DNA of 64,000 bases from Erythroxylum novogranatense (Eukaryota > Streptophyta > Magnoliopsida > Malpighiales > Erythroxylaceae): positions 30,982,540 to 31,046,539 of the forward strand of contig CM057233.1 in NCBI GenBank assembly GCA_029891385.1. The letters run 5' to 3'. The position numbers and the translations under genes are program-made. Positions 23,421 through 37,912 of this stretch are shown here, one piece after another. Numbering within the stretch: the first letter of the stretch is position 1; each line of letters begins with the position of its first letter. The notes beneath the pieces were generated by a model. It saw only the letters and a program-made list of their open reading frames with translations, was not told where the DNA came from and did no database searches.

Positions 23421-23699
23421 TCCTCAAGTCATCCACATCAGCACACAAAGCCTCCGTCTCAACCACAAAGTCTCATCTCTCACATCAAACTCGTAACTCA
23501 ATCGCCTTTTACCTTCTCAATCGGCCTCACCATAACAGATCCTTGTCCCGAACTCTCCCGATCCTGTCTAGTAGCATCGGTCTCGAGTGTCAAAGTAGCC
23601 AATAAGACTCCATCCCGCCCAGAGTCATCTGAACATTCAAAGCCCTCAATCAATCAAATTAGGCAACCTCATTGTCTTAACTGAGTCAGATTAGTATGT

Positions 23700-25300
23700 G
23701 ACTTCCTACCGTGAGCATCCGCCACCACATTAGCTTTCCTGTGGTGATACTCGATAGTACAGTCATAGTCCTTCAACAACTCAAGCCATCTCCTCTCGTC
23801 TCAAATTCAACTCTCTCTGCTCAAGAATATTTCAAACTTTATGGTCGGTGAAGATCCGGAAAGTCTCACCATACGTAATGCCTCCAAATCTTCAAAGAAA
23901 ACACTACCGCAGCCTAACTCCAAATCATGAACAGGATAGTTTACCTCGTGAGACCTCAAATTGTCCCGAGGCATAGGCAATGACTCTACCGTCGCATCAA
24001 AACACACCCCAATCCTCGATGCGATGCATCATCAGATACCTCAAATCCTCCAATCCCAGATGGAATAGTCAACACCGGCAAGAGTCAACCGATGTTTCAG
24101 CTCCTCAAAGCTCTTCCGACACTCCTCACCCATCCAATGGCACATTCTTCCTCGAAGTTTTGTCGAGGGGCGAGATCAATGAAAACCCTCGACAAACCTC
24201 CGTAATAACCGCCAATCCGAGGAAACTCAATCTCTCAAACATTCCTAGAGCTTCCACTTCAAAGACCGCCTCCACCTTACTCGGATCCACCAATACCTCT
24301 CCAATACTATATGGCCCAAAAATATCACTCGATCCACCAAAATTACATTTATCGAATTTGGCATACAACTATCTCTCCTCATGGTCTGCAACACAATCCT
24401 CAAATGCTCACTATGCTCCCGTCGCTCCTCGAATACACTAAAATGTCATCAATAAACACAATAACAAATTGATCCAGTAGGCTGAAATACCTTATTCATC
24501 AAGGCCATGAAGGTCGCGGGGCATTAGTCAACCCAAACGGCATCACTAAAACTCAAAATGCCCGCACTCGCCCTCAAGGCACACTTAGCACATCGGCCTC
24601 GCAATCTTCAATCGATAGTACCCGACCTCAGATCCAACTTAGTGAACACCGAGCTCCTCGCGAATCGATCAAATAAGTCATCGATCCTAGGCAAGGATAC
24701 TTATTCTTCATCGTCACTCGATTCAATCGCTCGTAATCGATGCACACCTCAAAGTCCCATCCTTTTCTTCACAAACAAAACTGGAGCTCCCCATGGTGAA
24801 ACACTAGGTCCGATAAAGCCCTTCTCCAACAACTCCTCGAATCGAGTTTTAAGCTCCCTCGCCCACAAAGCCATCCTATATGGAGGTATAGATATAGGAG
24901 CAGACTGAACGAGGTCAATAGTGAACTCGCCTCCGATCCGGCGGCAAAACCCAGAACTCATCAGAAACACATCCGAAATTCCCTAACCACGGAATATCCT
25001 CAAGCCTCGCTCAACTCGTGTCAACCACATGAGCGAGATATGCTTCTGACCTCCCCGCATCAATCTCGTGGCACTAAGGAAAGAGATCATCCGGCCGGTA
25101 TCGCCGACTAACTCCTCTAAATATCGCTTCAGTCGACCAGAGACTCTAAACAACCTCCTTGGTATAGCAGTCCATAATAGCCCTATGGGCCGTCACCACC
25201 CATCCCCGTAATCACATCGATCTCTCTCGAGGCAACACTATAAGGTTCCGCCCTCAACATCGCTGATCAATCTGGATCAAGCATCCCCGCACACTCTCCC
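23700..25300 (-). pseudogene. Element 2 protease tail, reverse transcriptase and RNase H, frame-shifted
   Basis: [13 protein letters not shown] and [20 protein letters not shown] (24900-24770) mark the reverse transcriptase entry. The FIDD catalytic motif is readable at about 24460-24440. KCNFGGSSDIFGP and FSLISPLDKTSRKNV (24360-24130) give the connection, and [16 protein letters not shown] (23970-23910) gives RNase H. Compared with the matching part of element 1, short changes such as AATCG for AGCTG break the frame every 50-150 bases. Confidence 0.8.
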
Positions 25301-25689
25301 AATGCAAGAGTAGTACCTAACGTGTACTCACCTCTAGCCCATACAAGAACATCTCCCGATCCCCATGCAATCTACATGCCATATGAGGGTAATAAAGAAT
25401 GTGTGGATCCAGATCCAACAATGCAAACGCCTCAAAATCGTAAATAAGGAGCATACCACTACTACATCGGGGAATCTGGGCCTCCCCGCCTCGTCATGGC
25501 ATATACTCTGCTTGGGGACCGTGGTCGATCGCCTCACCTCATCCGCCTAAAGGATCCTCACTCACCTCGGCCTCTACTCGCCCTCAGATCGATCCACGCC
25601 GGATCCACCCACTCTACTGTTGATCAGAGTACTACTCCCGGCCGGCCACTACCAAAGCAGACGGAGCTCCTAATGTAGTGGGCAATCCG

Positions 25690-26580
25690 AATCGATGATC
25701 CATGGAGCCAGATTTAAGGCAAGCTCCAGTCAATCGCCAACACTCTCCAAAGTGCCTCTCTCACAAAGGTTCATGAATGGAGGAATCGCCCAAAACCTTC
25801 GCCATCGCCACGCCACCTGCATAAATCTCCTCTCGTCCCAAACCCGACCGTCTCGATCCTCCTCAAGATCTCAAGGCCTCGCTCGCGCGCTGCTAAAACT
25901 CTTACCAGAGCCGCCTGACCGTCACTAACTCTCTTTCCTCTAGACGCTTGACCCATCTCTCGCGTCTCTCGCTCACAACCGCTTCCACTCTCACAAAGAA
26001 GCAGCCTCAACTCTATAAAGGAGCCCATATCGATCGGGCCAATCCTCGCACGGATCTCCAGATTCAGCCCCATCTCAAACCTCCGCACCTATCCGCCTCA
26101 AGAGAAACCACGTAGCAAAGATATCCCATCAACTCATTAAACCTAACCTCGACTGCCATCATCATCCCACCTGTCTCACTCTAAAACTCCTGATCTTCAT
26201 TTCTAGATACACCTGGGCATATAATTGTCTCTAAAAGCCCTCGTAAAATCTGCCCATGTCAAGAAGCAAGGTCCGTGGTACCGCCCTAACAGCCTTCCAC
26301 CATGTATAAGCGGGGCCTGCAGAAGAGATATCACAGAATCGAACCTCTCATCAGTTCACAATCCATCCGATCAAGGACTCTCTCGGTCCTCTCCAACCAT
26401 CCTCACCTCACGGGTCTCAGATCGCCATAGAAGTTCATGTACCGCCACGCAAAGACAAATCGTATCTCCTCTCCCGCCTCACGGGGACTCTAGGAGGTAC
26501 CTCAGATCGAGGCACCGAGGACTCTCTACTAGCTCCAACAGATCCTCGTCATTTGGTTGATCAACTGATCACCAAATACG
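25690..26580 (-). pseudogene. Element 2 gag, frame-shifted
   Basis: MRRFEMGLNLEIRARIGPID (26088 leftward) matches the gag segment CRRFEGGLNLEIRTRLARSD of element 1. Further upstream pieces near 26250-26400 match the same capsid region in other frames. From about 25690 to 25300 lie the arginine-rich linker and protease start, very degraded. The gag domain is recognised only through element 1. Confidence 0.7.
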
Positions 26581-26676
26581 GATGACCTAAAACAAAACAA
26601 GAACTCGATCGGTGTTCCGATTTCTCACAATAATTCAAGCCTAATTTCAGATTAGTCCCAACAGATGCCAAACCAT

Positions 26677-26687
26677 GCTCGATACCA
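26677..26687 (-). other. Primer binding site of element 2, one base short
   Basis: The plus strand reads GCTCGATACCA where the Met-tRNA primer site would read GCTCTGATACCA. The site is 5 bases from the 5' LTR. The missing T is in line with the other single-base losses in this element. Confidence 0.75.
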
Positions 26688-26692
26688 TTTAA

Positions 26693-29600
26693 TGTAGCAC
26701 CCCATACCATAGATATGTATCGACGCCAGAGGTCATTCCGACACATACCCTACGATAAGGGTGCGCCACTTAACAACCACTAACACTCCACATGGCATCA
26801 AAATCATAAAGCATTTATATGAAATCCACTAAATTTTTTGAAACCATAAATTCTCATTTCATAACCTCAAAGCAAAGAATTTACACAACCGATGTGTTCT
26901 GATAATACCCAAAAGAAAATCAAACAAAAGGCTAACTAGGTCATCCTCAAAAGTGCCAATGACCGACCAGGTGTGCCATGACTTCTCTTGCCAACTCAAT
27001 CTACACGGCAGGAAAAGTCCCTCTGGAGCTATAAGTCTACTCTCTTGGTCCTGAAAAATAATTTGCAATTTTGGGTGAGTTTGCGAACTCAGTGAGGAAC
27101 CATCATCGATGGTTCACCCAATTCATGCATATACACATACATAACATGCCACGCACAATTATCTCACCAAATCACATTTAGTAGTACCACATAATTGTCA
27201 TACCAATCCAAAGAATCAATTCAAATGCATATGGAATGTGTATGAGACGCTTTTCCAATTTATTACGTTGTTGTGATCGAGCGCTCAAATCGTCCCATTA
27301 AGGGCGATAAACGGTGAGCCATAGGCTCAATCACTATGGGCTCAAGGCCCAATCACGTTGAGCTTAAAGCTCGCTATCGCTTCCGTCACAATCGCCATTA
27401 TCGATCATGCAATTATGCATGAAGTGCATATGTCCAAATAAAACAACACCAACATCATATCGATCCCAATTCAATATGTACACATAAATCTTGTACAGTA
27501 ATCACATATGACACTTCTATGTCAAATTTTCCAATCTATTTGACCTTCGGTCCGCAATCCGCACAAACAAACACAATTTTCCCACCATTATTCTCCACAG
27601 GTTCTAAGTGCGTAATTATAAACACTTACTAACCGAGGAACCATCTAGGTTACTCACCTAATAACTTCCGAAGCACGCGGAAGTCTCGCAACGTCCGTGG
27701 GATGACGCTCCAACCGAGCCTCTATAACAATTAAAATAAGTAAACATTACCAACCGAATAGATAAAATACTAAACAATGCACATGGAATAAGTAAACGTG
27801 TATAATGCATGCTCATGGCATTCCGGCCCTAATCCAAAATTTTCCCATAAAAAAAAATCCGTCTAAAAATTAGAAACCTATTACGCCGACGGTGCGCAAT
27901 TGGACCTCTATAGGTCCCCATTAACAAAATAAAGTGATTAAAGGCTCCGTTATTCGGCCACGCCAATTTCTCGTCCAAAAATTCCCAATTTCTCACAAAA
28001 TGAAATTAATATTCTACGAATCCGATGCCTCAAGAATCAGGTCAATCGGATGTCGGACGAAAAGAAATTGACAAAAGAAACAATTAGGGCCAACTAATAA
28101 AAAAATAAAAAAATAAATACATATAAGCGCCGCCTCATGGGCGACATGTCGCCTCATGAGGCCGACTCTCGCCTTCGTCATGAGGGCGAGGAGTCGCCTC
28201 CGAGAGGGCCGATCTTCCTCGCCTCGAGGGCGAGGAGTCGCCTCGAGAGGGCCGATCTTCCTCGCCTCGGCGTGGGGAGTCGCCTCGCGATCAAAGCGAG
28301 GTTCAACCTCACTTCATTCCTTTTTTTTCCTATTTCCAATCCAAATTTCCAACAACAATAACTCTTAGCACACAAATCGGAAAAATACAAACCATAGCTT
28401 GTTGGAAAGATAATGAAAAGCTCTACCATTCTCATGAAGACCATAAAATCAATTTCACTCTTAATGGTGTCAAAATCCTTCAAAGCTACTGCCTACTCAA
28501 ATCCCATTAAAACAGAACAGTACATTTCAAATTCCTTAACTCTCTGATTCTTCAGCCAAAATTACCACATAAATATGCTCAATAAGTTCACAATGTCATC
28601 TACAACTTTCATGAACAACCCAAAATCAAATTCCATTGCTAAACAAGTCAATTAATTCAGTCAATGTTGCTGTCCCTGAAATCATTCAATTTGAGCAGGA
28701 AACTTATAACAAGCATAACTCCCTGTACACAAGTCAGAAAAATCTGAACTTTATATCCCTGAAAAGATAAATCCTTGAACTTCAATTTTCATGAAGAACT
28801 CAATTTCCAATTTAATTTCTAACCATTTCAAAACTGTCATGCAAGTTACTGCCATGATCAGCAATTCCTAACCTAATGCAGGATCAGTTTTTGCAAAATC
28901 ATAACTCCCAACTCTGACCTCTAAAAATTACACACCATAAATCATTTTCAAGATAATGTCTTCCTCTACAACTTTGCAGAAGATCACTCACACCAATTCA
29001 GTCCACAAAAATTGCTAAAATTGCTCCCAAGCAGAAAGCTCACAAAATCAACACTTTCACTAGGTTTCTCCAAAAAGCATAAAACCAATCAATAGTAATC
29101 AGTTCATATCTCCCAATATACAACTCGAAAATTAGCAAGATCAGTGGCAATGGAAAGCTAACTCAATATGCCTCAACTTTCATAAAGACCCTTTTTCCTA
29201 GTTCCATACCAATAAATTTATAAAAATCAACAAAACGCATTACTCATACTTGCGGTTACTGTTCACAGGCAATAAAACAGTAACTTTCCATGCAAATTTT
29301 CGCCCTTCTAGCAGTACAATTTAACAACACCTATTTCACACTAAATTGAAGCCAACATCCCAAAGTTTAATTGGGCACAAACTTCACCTCATTTGCACAC
29401 CTACACAATAAGTTATGATCAAAACATTCCAACTGGTCAAACACCAATTTTCCAGATTTCAACATTACCCTAACTCCTATCACTTCTAACATCAATAACA
29501 CATCACTAAGCATCCATTCCTACCTCTAATTCAACCACAAATTCATCACAACATAAACTTCTATAATGACACAAAAATTGGCAGCACCCACACAAATGAT

Positions 29601-30620
29601 CTTCCTAAGTTTTCCATTCATCTATCCTTACAAACTCAATCCAAAACCAAGCTAAAATCAATAAGAAGTATAGTCATTCATTCATCCATAACTAAGTATA
29701 CATTTAAACCCATTCAAACCTTCTACTATGATGATCAAGTAAATGTATAAAGGATCTCCATGCATGCTTCTAACTACCAAAAGCATAAAAACAAACATCA
29801 ATACTCACCTTAAACAAGTTCAAGCTCTTCAATTCTCCAACACTTTACAACTCTCCCACACTTCCTAACTTACTTCACCCACGGTTTTCATAAGCATAAC
29901 AAAGAGTCTCATCAATTCAAGGCTTCAACTTGGTTTGTGTGTGATGATGAGCAAGCAAGGAACCAAGGAGAAATGTCTTGTATCAGATAAGTAGAAGAAA
30001 AATTCGAAGGAGGAGGAAGATGACTTCGGATGAATGAAGAAGAAGGCTTTCCAAGATATTCATTTACTTAAAAAGCTAAAGAGGAAGTCGTAGATGATGA
30101 TCATAAGAAGACAAAATCAATAAATCAAGAAGGACACTTGGCATTCAATGGAAAAAATGCAATTTATCAACTAATCCTATTTAGTTAAGTGCTAATTCCA
30201 ATTAAGCTCTAATCATGGCACTAAAATTCCCTAACACCATTTAGCCAATAATCTAATGCCATTAGGCAACCCTTTTCAGTACAAAAAGGCTCACTCAATC
30301 AGTCAGTTGGAATTTTCCGGTCCTGGCAAGAACCCCGAAAAATTCCAGAAAAATTCCCATAAATCCCCAAAAATGTAAAACATTTAATGGCGCACTCCAA
30401 ATAATTTTTCAAATACAATGATCCCATAAATTTCACAAAGAATCGCAATTTGAAACCTAAGCCGGAAAATGTCACAAATGCATGTATACCGTGTGCATGT
30501 GCAAAACTATCATCAGTTATAGAGGCTATATAATGGATGTGCATGCCGAGTTAAAATTCAAATCTCCTAACCCGTCCCAAATTACCAATAAACCTTTTCT
30601 ATGGGAGATGGGATGTTACA
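26693..30620 (-). repeat. 5' LTR of element 2 (right copy)
   Basis: 3928 bases, same ends and internal landmarks as the left copy: donor, acceptor and CpG block (28135-28300), modules (28350-29260), junction 27121-27071, acceptor TTTTTCAG at 27051. Near-identical to the left copy apart from scattered small indels. Confidence 0.92.
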
Positions 30621-31803
30621 CGTGAAGTTACTCAAGGATATAAAATCAAAAAAGTGAACTTGGGAGGATAACCAAACAATCCCTCTGACGGAAATTTGTG
30701 GCTCCATAATTACCACTATATGCCTTCAAACTAAAAGCCCTAGGGAGTTTCACTAACCTTGTGTTGTTGTAATTTAGAATTTGCTAATGTTTATGTGACT
30801 TAGGTTTAAGTATTAATCTTATATCTTTGTAATTTTTAGGAAATTGAGGGCTAGGAGATGTGAAGCCAATTTCCATGCTCATCTAATTAGCGGATTAATC
30901 CATTAAGAAACCTTTTGTTGTGTTAGCAGACGTGAGAGTCAAGATGGACAAATTCATTATTTCGGTGGACTTTATAGTGTTAAACTTTAAAGAGGATAGG
31001 AATTGTCCACTAATTCTTAGTAGATCGTTTATAAACACAGGAAAAGCAATGGTAGATGTCCATAAAGGAATGCCATTCTTCGAATTGGTGATAAGTAAGT
31101 TAAATTTAATATGAATAAACTATTGAAGAATCTGAAGGAAGCCAGCTCTTGTATGAAGATAGATATAGTGGACGACTCATAAAAAAGCAAGAGGAGAGTT
31201 ATAAAGAAGTGAGTCTAGAGTAAGTAGAAGATGAAAAAGAACTAAGAAAGGAGGAGTTGGGTGTTAAATTGAAGCAAGAGAGTTTAGTGAAAATGGAAGC
31301 ACTCGTACTACCCTTTATTAAGAAACCACCCACTCTCAAGTTGAAGCCCTTAACAACACATCTTAGGTATACCTTTCTAGGTAAGGGTCACACTTTACCC
31401 ATCATAATTTTAAACCATTTAGATGGGAAACAAGAAAAGAGAGTGATAGAGACCATTAGGAAAAGGATGAGACAACTTATGATAGGTTAAAGGAGGTAGT
31501 CATTTCAGCACCTATTGTGATGTCACTGGATTATTCATTACCATTTAAGGTCATATGCGATACTAGCAATCCAATAGTAGGATATGTATTAGGGCAATAG
31601 AAGGACAAAGGTTGCATGATATCTACTATACAAGCAAGACATTAGCGGGAGCCTAAATCAATTATACCATTACTGAGAAAAAGTCACTATTAGTTATATT
31701 CGTGTACAATAAGTTTTTGTCTTACCTTTTGGGATCTAAAGTAATCATTTATATCAACCATGTAGCCTTGAGGTATCTTTTTGCCAAGATAGAAGTAAAA
31801 TTA
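30621..31803 (+). pseudogene. Athila B: protease region and RNase H; reverse transcriptase deleted
   Basis: After the CGTGA duplication the Athila frame resumes. The protease segment is at 30920-31115 (VKMDKFIISVDFIVLNFKED, ILSRSFINTGKAMVDVHKG). The linker before reverse transcriptase follows (EALVLPFIKKPPTLKLKPL, LGKGHTLPIIILNHL, 31290-31420). Near 31475 the reading jumps directly to the RNase H start, with VVISAPIVMSLDYSLPF and VICDTSNPIVGYVLGQ (31490-31600). The whole polymerase domain is therefore absent. RNase H continues (LLGSKVIIYINHVALRYLF) until the TIR element at 31804. Confidence 0.8.
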
Positions 31804-33047
<1,244 letters not shown>

Positions 33048-33598
33048 GAGATTTATTAGATTGGTGCTACTTCTACAAGAATTTGATGTTGAGATTAGAA
33101 ATAAAAAAGGAGTGAAAAACTTGGTGGCTATCACCTTTCACGTCTTAAAGGTGGGGAGTTACAACAGAGTGAAGATAAGTCGCCTATTAGTTCCCTAAAA
33201 TATTGTAACATATTATATTGCAAGTGGTATCCTTCCCCTCAATTTGTCTTCGCAATAACGGAAAAGATTCTTGTGTAAATACACTCACTCTTTTTGGGAT
33301 GAGCCAATATTCTATAAAATTTATGCTAATTGTTTGATCAGGAGATGTGTTATGGGGGAGGGGATGTTAATACATTGCCATAATTATACTTTTATAGGTC
33401 ATTATGAAGTGAACAAGACGGCAACTCGAGTATTGAAATGTAGATTCTATTAGCCAAACTTGTTTAAGGATGCTCATGAATATTTGACGTAATGTGATAG
33501 ATGCAAAGAGTGGGAAATATTGCAAAGAGAGATAAGATGGCACTTTCTAATATTTTGGGGTAGAAGTATTCAATATGTGGGGACTAGATTTCATGGGA
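33048..33598 (+). pseudogene. Athila B: RNase H end and integrase zinc region
   Basis: Resumes RNase H (LLLQEFDVEIRNKKG), then the spacer. The integrase N-terminal region follows, with HSFWDEPIFYKIYANCLIRRC, HCHNYTFIGHYEVNKT and a decayed CDRC motif. The frame reaches MWGLDFMGP and is cut by the LTR at 33604. It continues at 38872. Confidence 0.8.
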
Positions 33599-33639
33599 CC
33601 CCTTGTTAGAACCCAATCCGAGACCTGGATCCCAACCGG

Positions 33640-33930
33640 AAAAGCGGAAACAGAAATCGAATCGAACAGACGAAATCAAAAACCAAAGCAAATGAAACGA
33701 AACGAACAAGAAGCTAATCGAAAATCGAAGCAATCGATAAAGCGAAACGAATACGAAGCGGATACATAAGGTGAAACACAATGCGAATCGGAATCGAATT
33801 ATCGAATAACAGAAATACGAAACAAATACAGATCGAATACGAATCAAAAACGAAAGCAAAGCAGATCAAATCAAAGCAAACGAATTAAATGCGTATCGAA
33901 TCAAAAACGGAAACAAAGCGAAAGAGGCAC
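33640..33930. repeat. Low-complexity CGAA/GAAACGAA-rich tract
   Basis: Words of the form AATCGAA, GAAACGAA and AAAACGAAA recur with irregular spacing near the right-hand (3') end of the LTR in its own orientation. The tract is purine-rich on the plus strand and unusually dense in CG for this AT-rich DNA. Confidence 0.75.
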
Positions 33931-35299
33931 AAAAATTTAGCAAAACGGATCCGACATCTGATAACACAAATGTGGTAAACAAAACAAATTGGCCGCGTTG
34001 GAAACCTAAGACTAAACCAATCCGAAAACCAGTATAATTAAAAAAAATCTCCTTTTCACTTTATTCAATCTTATTCAAAAATAAAACTAATCCATATTCA
34101 ATAGGAATTTAACCATTCCAATGTCACTATCTTTTTCCATAATGATCCATAACCTCAAATTACTAGATTTCTCTTAATCATGCAATCTTAAATTCATCTT
34201 TAAAACTCTTGTTCTAATTTTCCTTTGCCATAAAAAAAATAATCACATAAATCTTATTCCTAAACAAGCCATACACAAACATAACGGCTGCATTTGACCT
34301 AACCCAAAACCTACAAATGGTAAATAAACACTTCTAAAGTTCCCAAACAAACACACAATCATCAAAATCTACCAGACCCTCTGTCCGGAATCTCAGCATA
34401 CACAAACACAATCCTATTTCTAAAACACTTCAATAATCTTAATCACAAAGCAGTATCCCGGACCTCCTTCCTAACCCATATAATCATCACATTTATATCT
34501 CAATCACATACACATTCATATATTTATTAACTAGAATTTACTTACATAATCCAATGCCATAATCATACACAACTCAATTCCCTACATAAATTCATCATTC
34601 TTATACATATCCATAATTCAATCTCATACTCCAATAACCAAAACATAAGTGGCATTTTCAAGCCACGGTACAAAACCAAGGACCAAAAATCCAAAATAAC
34701 CCTATTACAAAAACATGCAAAACTAATGTCTTGACCGTCTTCCACCCGATCTCCTGCTCGAAAAATCTGAAGATGGGGATGAAAGGGGGGTGAGCTGAAA
34801 TAGCTCGTGGATAACACATTTATAATTGAAAAATAAGCAAAATCATTCTTCAAAACATTTGCCATTAAGCAAATTTTTCAAAAAATTATTTCTTAAACCT
34901 TTCCACTTTTCAAAACATTTATAATGAAATTTCCAATCTCTTCACAATTTCAAACCTCAAAATTTCATTCCTCGAAATTCCAAAGCTTTTCAAAATTCAT
35001 AAATATAATCGAAAACATGAATGCAAGCACATATAAATGCATCACATTGTAAATAAATCAAAAAGCACATAACATTTCAGAATGGTTTGGTTTCGATCCA
35101 AACGGAATGTACTGCACAGTCCCGCATAGCGGTCCAGTGCAGCCGTGAACAGAACGTACTACACCTTCCCCCATAGCGGTCCGGTGTAGCCGTGAACTTA
35201 TGAGAGTCCTTACAGAGTTCCAATGTCACTAGCGAGCAGGCGGGAGAAGCCTTTTAAAAATGAGACCAGTGCACTGACTCCTACTTAAGGGACCTAACC

Positions 35300-36660
35300 A
35301 AACCCACAACACATAATTCATGCTTGAAAATCGAAACGCCCGAAGGCATATTTCAAAACTTAAATTTTTCACATCGTGTCATACTAGACACATTAACATT
35401 CACAATGCACATACATACATATAACAATTCTCCATACATATGTCATATAGCAAATCAAAATACAATCACAATTCATCAAACCAGCTCACAACAATCAAAA
35501 TCACAATCGATTCACAACAATTCATAAACAAAGTATGCTACACCTTTGATAATTTATCAAATCATCAAAACACATTTAAATTAAAAATCGTATCAATTTT
35601 CATCAAATCATTCAAAACATTGAATTCACTCATTGTATCCATTCCTTGTAAAGTTCAAAACATGGTGAATAATAATTTTTTAAAATCATTGTTCATTTGG
35701 AAATCAAAATTTTCAAATATTAACATAGACAATAATTTATAAACAATTTGCTTCTTGATTTTTTCAAATTATTTAATTAGCTTATAATTCAAAGCATAAA
35801 CATATTTAATCATTCAAAACAATTCTCAAATCATAGACAATAAAATTTATAATTCCTTTCTTTCCGATTTTTCAAAACCACAATTTAAACAATTTTAGCA
35901 CTTTTTAAATCATTCCAAAACAATAAATTTAGTCATTCGTAATTAAAAAGAATTTCCATTTCTTAAATCATTGGACATATAACTAATTTCTAAAATTACT
36001 CCAAAAGCAAGGACTTAATCATATAAAGATCAAAATTTCTCAAACATTTTCATAACCAAAGATTTTATAACTAATTCAAAGTATTCTAAATCATAAATTT
36101 TCAAACATTTTCATAATCAATAATTTATAACTAATTTCAAAGTATTCAGAAATCATAAATTTTTCAAACATTTTCATAAACTATATTTTATTTATAAACA
36201 CTTTCAAAATATTCTAAATCATTATTTTTCAAACCTTTACATAAACTATATTTTATGAACACTTTCAACCACAATAAAATTAACAATTATTTCAATTTTA
36301 TCAAATCATTCAAAATCAAAGAATGAACAATTTTGATAATTTATCAAATTATTCATAAATAATAAATTTTGGAAATTTTATCAATTTATCAAAATTCATA
36401 TCAAAACAATGAATTTAACCTTGTAATAATTTTCAAATCACTCAAATCAACAAATCTAATCTTTATAAAATTTTCAGAATTTTTTTCACTTATCGAACAT
36501 TCAAACTTGTAACAAATTTTCAAAAGCGCCAATCATTCGAAAATAAAGAATTTTACCCATTTGTAAATCATTCCGAAATCAATTTATTTAAAATCATCCA
36601 AAAATTCCTTTCTTAAATTTTAGAAATCACACAATTGACTTATAATTCAATAAATAAATA
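35300..36660. repeat. AT-rich degenerate repeat tract in the TGTTGG LTR
   Basis: Loose repeats of TTTCAAA, ATTCATAA and TTTTCATAA with no fixed period. No coding potential. Confidence 0.5.
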
Positions 36661-37794
36661 TATTACCCACCTCAAAATGATGCTAAAAGCTTGCCCAATA
36701 CTTCAATTTCTCCAATCCTCGCTTAAATCGAAAATCCCTAATTTAAGAGATAAAAATCCCTAATTTAGGAACATAAAAAATTGAACATCATCATAGCATA
36801 ATCACTTCAATTAACCTTAGAAAATCCAAATCCATATCAATATCAAACTATCTAAACCAAGACTTCATCAAAATATCAAAGATACAAATCCTCTCTTACC
36901 TTCTCCCTCTTCATTTTCGGCATTCATCAAGCTCCAAAGGAGACTTTTCCTCTTATTCCTCCTCTTTCCCTCTTGAAGAAGCATCAAAAACCCCTTGGAA
37001 TCCCATAAAAACCAAAAACCCTAGCAGCTCCTTCTTCTTCTTCCTTCTTCTCCATCACCAAATCTCTCCTTCTCTCTTCTCTCTATCGTTTTCTTCTTTC
37101 TTTTATTTCTCATTTTCATAAATTTCTCCTTTTACACGACAGCCACATCATCCTTTATCATTAAGGAAGCACAAAGACTTAATTTTCCCTCCATAATAGC
37201 CTTAAACTATAGGAACTTAAGTGAACTTCCATAATTGCCCTTCATTTAACCTTTAAACACTGACATCTTGCCTCCTGATTTTGACCTGGTAAATGAAATA
37301 ATTTGGTAACACTTCCTTCTATAGAAATGTTCCCCTATGTCTTATGTTTCCAACGACATAAAAAACGCTCAAATCGCTTTAGAAACGAAGGAGTTATGGC
37401 CAAAACACTTTCAGACCTGCACTTAACCACGACTGAACCTTACGCCTAACTTCACTCCAGAAATTGAACACCTTAGGTGTTAAATTGAACTTCGATCCCT
37501 TCACATGATTTGTAGCCCCATGTCTCTATTTTATTTTTCCACAAGAATCGATTCAATCGGATCTCCACAAATCCTGAATTTTGCGAAATACTGAACCATG
37601 TTCAGAAAATTATCTAACTCATAACCTTTAACCAATCCTCTGACTTTGATTCAATCAATCTCTTTCCATTTAATCTCCTAAAAATCATAAATTCTTATGA
37701 AAATGTATCTAATTGTCTTAGGAATCCAACGCTTCAAAAACCAAGTCAATCGAATGTCGGACGAAAAAGTTAGGAGCAAAATAGTGAAAGAGGG

Positions 37795-37912
37795 TCTGCT
37801 GAGCCAGCTCGCACAGTCGGCTCGCGACCAGGAGCCGATCGCTGCTCGCGTCCGGCTCAAAAACAGCCGATCGCGATCGCGATGGCTCGCGATCGCGAGC
37901 CATCTAGCTTTT
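37795..37912 (-). repeat. CpG-dense dyad block of the TGTTGG LTR, copy 1
   Basis: Contains GGCTCGCGATCGCGAGCC (37884-37901), a perfect 18-base palindrome, plus CGATCGCGATCGCGAT and words built on AGCCGATCGC. It is flanked by GTCGGACGAAAAAGTTAG on the left and CATAACTTTTCAC on the right. Relatives of these flanks border the block in copy 2 and, on the left side, in element 2. Confidence 0.85.

Larger units (their letters stand above)
18244..30620 (-). mobile_element. Element 2: complete Tekay/Del-like retrotransposon, 12.4 kb
   Basis: Plus-strand ends are TGTAGCACCCCC and GGGATGTTACA, flanked by the duplication CGTGA (18239-18243, 30621-30625). It has two LTRs of 3.9 kb, a polypurine tract, a primer site and gag-pol in chromovirus order, all on the minus strand. 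It is inserted in the gag/protease region of Athila B. The LTRs are nearly identical over most of their length, which would imply a young insertion. Yet the internal region has no long reading frame, and the LTR differences are mostly small indels. See the finding on consensus quality. Confidence 0.93.

Noticed and set aside
22134..26560. Plus-strand serine/proline-rich frames through element 2
   Set aside because: They are the antisense of gag-pol domains that read correctly on the minus strand.
31795..31803. 8-bp target duplication (hAT) for the TIR element
   Set aside because: The flanks share at most TTA/TTG; an 8-bp repeat is not present.
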